Part shown: in pieces, positions 6,567 through 6,742 of the stretch
How the letters are laid out: every line of letters begins with the position of its first letter
Numbering within the stretch: position 1 is the first letter of the stretch
NCBI GenBank assembly: GCA_004525465.1
Contig: SPCN01000125.1
Location: forward strand, 1 to 6,742
DNA: 6,742 nucleotides
Direction: 5' to 3'
DNA from: Chrysiogenales bacterium
GTDB taxonomy: Bacteria; Acidobacteriota; Aminicenantia; UBA2199
Notes under the pieces: generated by a model
Database searches by the model: none
What the model was told of the DNA's origin: nothing
What the model saw: only the letters and a program-made list of their open reading frames with translations
Translations under genes and position numbers: made by a program

Positions 6567-6595
6567 ATTTTAGCAGCATTTTCGGGAAATGGCAA
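6567..6595 (-). promoter_or_regulatory. Promoter of the kdsA operon, predicted leaderless
   Basis: On the - strand, TTGCCA (6595-6590) and TAAAAT (6572-6567) are separated by exactly 17 bases. Each hexamer differs from the sigma-70 consensus at one position, and TGC directly before the -10 gives the extended TGn form. The -10 ends six bases before the kdsA ATG, so transcription should begin at or next to the start codon. The absence of a ribosome binding site is consistent with this. Confidence 0.65.
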
Positions 6596-6612
6596 ATTAG
6601 AAGACGGGTTGG

Positions 6613-6640
6613 GTAGGGGCGAAAAATCTTTCGCCCTTAC
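6613..6640 (-). repeat. 12-bp imperfect palindrome between the mutase and kdsA genes
   Basis: On the + strand, the arms GTAGGGGCGAAA (6613-6624) and TTTCGCCCTTAC (6629-6640) pair over 12 positions, with one G-T wobble and a four-base loop AATC. The palindrome starts two bases after the mutase stop codon. Read in the direction of the mutase transcript it is not followed by a T run, so it is a poor intrinsic terminator; on the + strand four T residues follow, but no + gene ends there. It may protect the mutase mRNA 3' end or be one copy of a dispersed palindromic repeat. Confidence 0.7.
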
Positions 6641-6642
6641 TT

Positions 6643-6742
6643 TTAAATAACGATCTTTTCCTTGTATTCGCCGAAGACGGCGCGCATCTGGTCGGCGATC
6701 TCCTGCAGGGTGGCATAGGTCTTGACCGCCTCCAGGATCGGC
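6643..6742 (-). CDS. C-terminal end of methylmalonyl-CoA mutase large subunit (partial)
   Basis: The last 32 codons of a gene that starts beyond the right edge end at a TAA (6645-6643). The tail reads PILEAVKTYATLQEI, then ADQMRAVFGEYKEKIVI. It resembles the conserved end of the catalytic (alpha, N-terminal-type) subunit of acyl-CoA mutases, where an EAVKAYAT-x-x-EI segment is followed by an R-x-VFGEY motif and a short tail. Ending here means the B12-binding domain is not fused behind it, so it should be a separate small subunit as in archaeal and many anaerobic bacterial mutases. The enzyme isomerises methylmalonyl-CoA and succinyl-CoA, or a related acyl-CoA pair. The identification rests on a short tail. 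Confidence 0.72.
   Translation of the reverse strand, partial: PILEAVKTYATLQEIADQMRAVFGEYKEKIVI

Noticed and set aside
6613..6640. Palindrome as the intrinsic terminator of the mutase gene
   Set aside because: In the direction of that transcript the stem is followed by CCAACCCG-type sequence, not a run of T.
5844..6650. 268-codon open frame on the + strand opposite kdsA
   Set aside because: It is the antisense shadow of a clearly identified kdsA; its Gly/Asp/Gln-rich translation resembles no protein family.

Overview
The window looks like chromosomal DNA from a moderately GC-rich Gram-negative bacterium. It carries three consecutive genes for Kdo, the lipopolysaccharide inner-core sugar. 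Four encoded proteins are probably exported or outer-membrane associated, or act in envelope biosynthesis. A DUF6599-type secreted protein, an Fn3-bearing M28 peptidase and the end of a free-standing methylmalonyl-CoA mutase large subunit fit an Acidobacteriota or Aminicenantes-like lineage. That placement is an inference from gene content and recollection, not from a marker gene.

Layout: two blocks converge near 1899-1934. The left block is on the + strand. It holds the 3' end of an unidentified gene (1-114), folP for dihydropteroate synthase (111-941) overlapping it by ATGA, and then, after an 81-bp gap with a possible promoter and a strong ribosome binding site, a secreted DUF6599-like protein (1023-1898). 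The right block is on the - strand and reads from the right edge leftward: the C-terminal end of a methylmalonyl-CoA mutase large subunit (6742-6643), an 82-bp gap with a palindrome and a good promoter, then kdsA (6560-5748), kdsD (5748-4789), kdsC (4792-4229), a secreted M28 metallopeptidase (4194-2557) and a small outer-membrane beta-barrel protein (2573-1935). Junctions in the right block are a 1-nt overlap, a 4-nt overlap, a 34-nt gap and a 17-nt overlap, so all five genes probably form one transcription unit.

How the genes work together: KdsD isomerises ribulose 5-phosphate to arabinose 5-phosphate, KdsA condenses it with phosphoenolpyruvate to Kdo 8-phosphate, and KdsC removes the phosphate to give Kdo. 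All three retain their known catalytic residues. KdsA has the Cys/His/Glu/Asp set of the metal-dependent class. In many proteobacteria this cassette continues into the Lpt transport genes; here it continues into a peptidase and a barrel protein instead.

The most interesting signals are regulatory. kdsA has a near-consensus extended -10 promoter six bases before its ATG and no ribosome binding site, which predicts a leaderless mRNA. A similar but weaker arrangement precedes kdsD. An A-AAA-AAA heptamer sits exactly at the stop/start overlap before folP. Most of the window is otherwise ordinary housekeeping DNA. I see no mobile element, CRISPR array, RNA gene or clearly novel multi-gene system.
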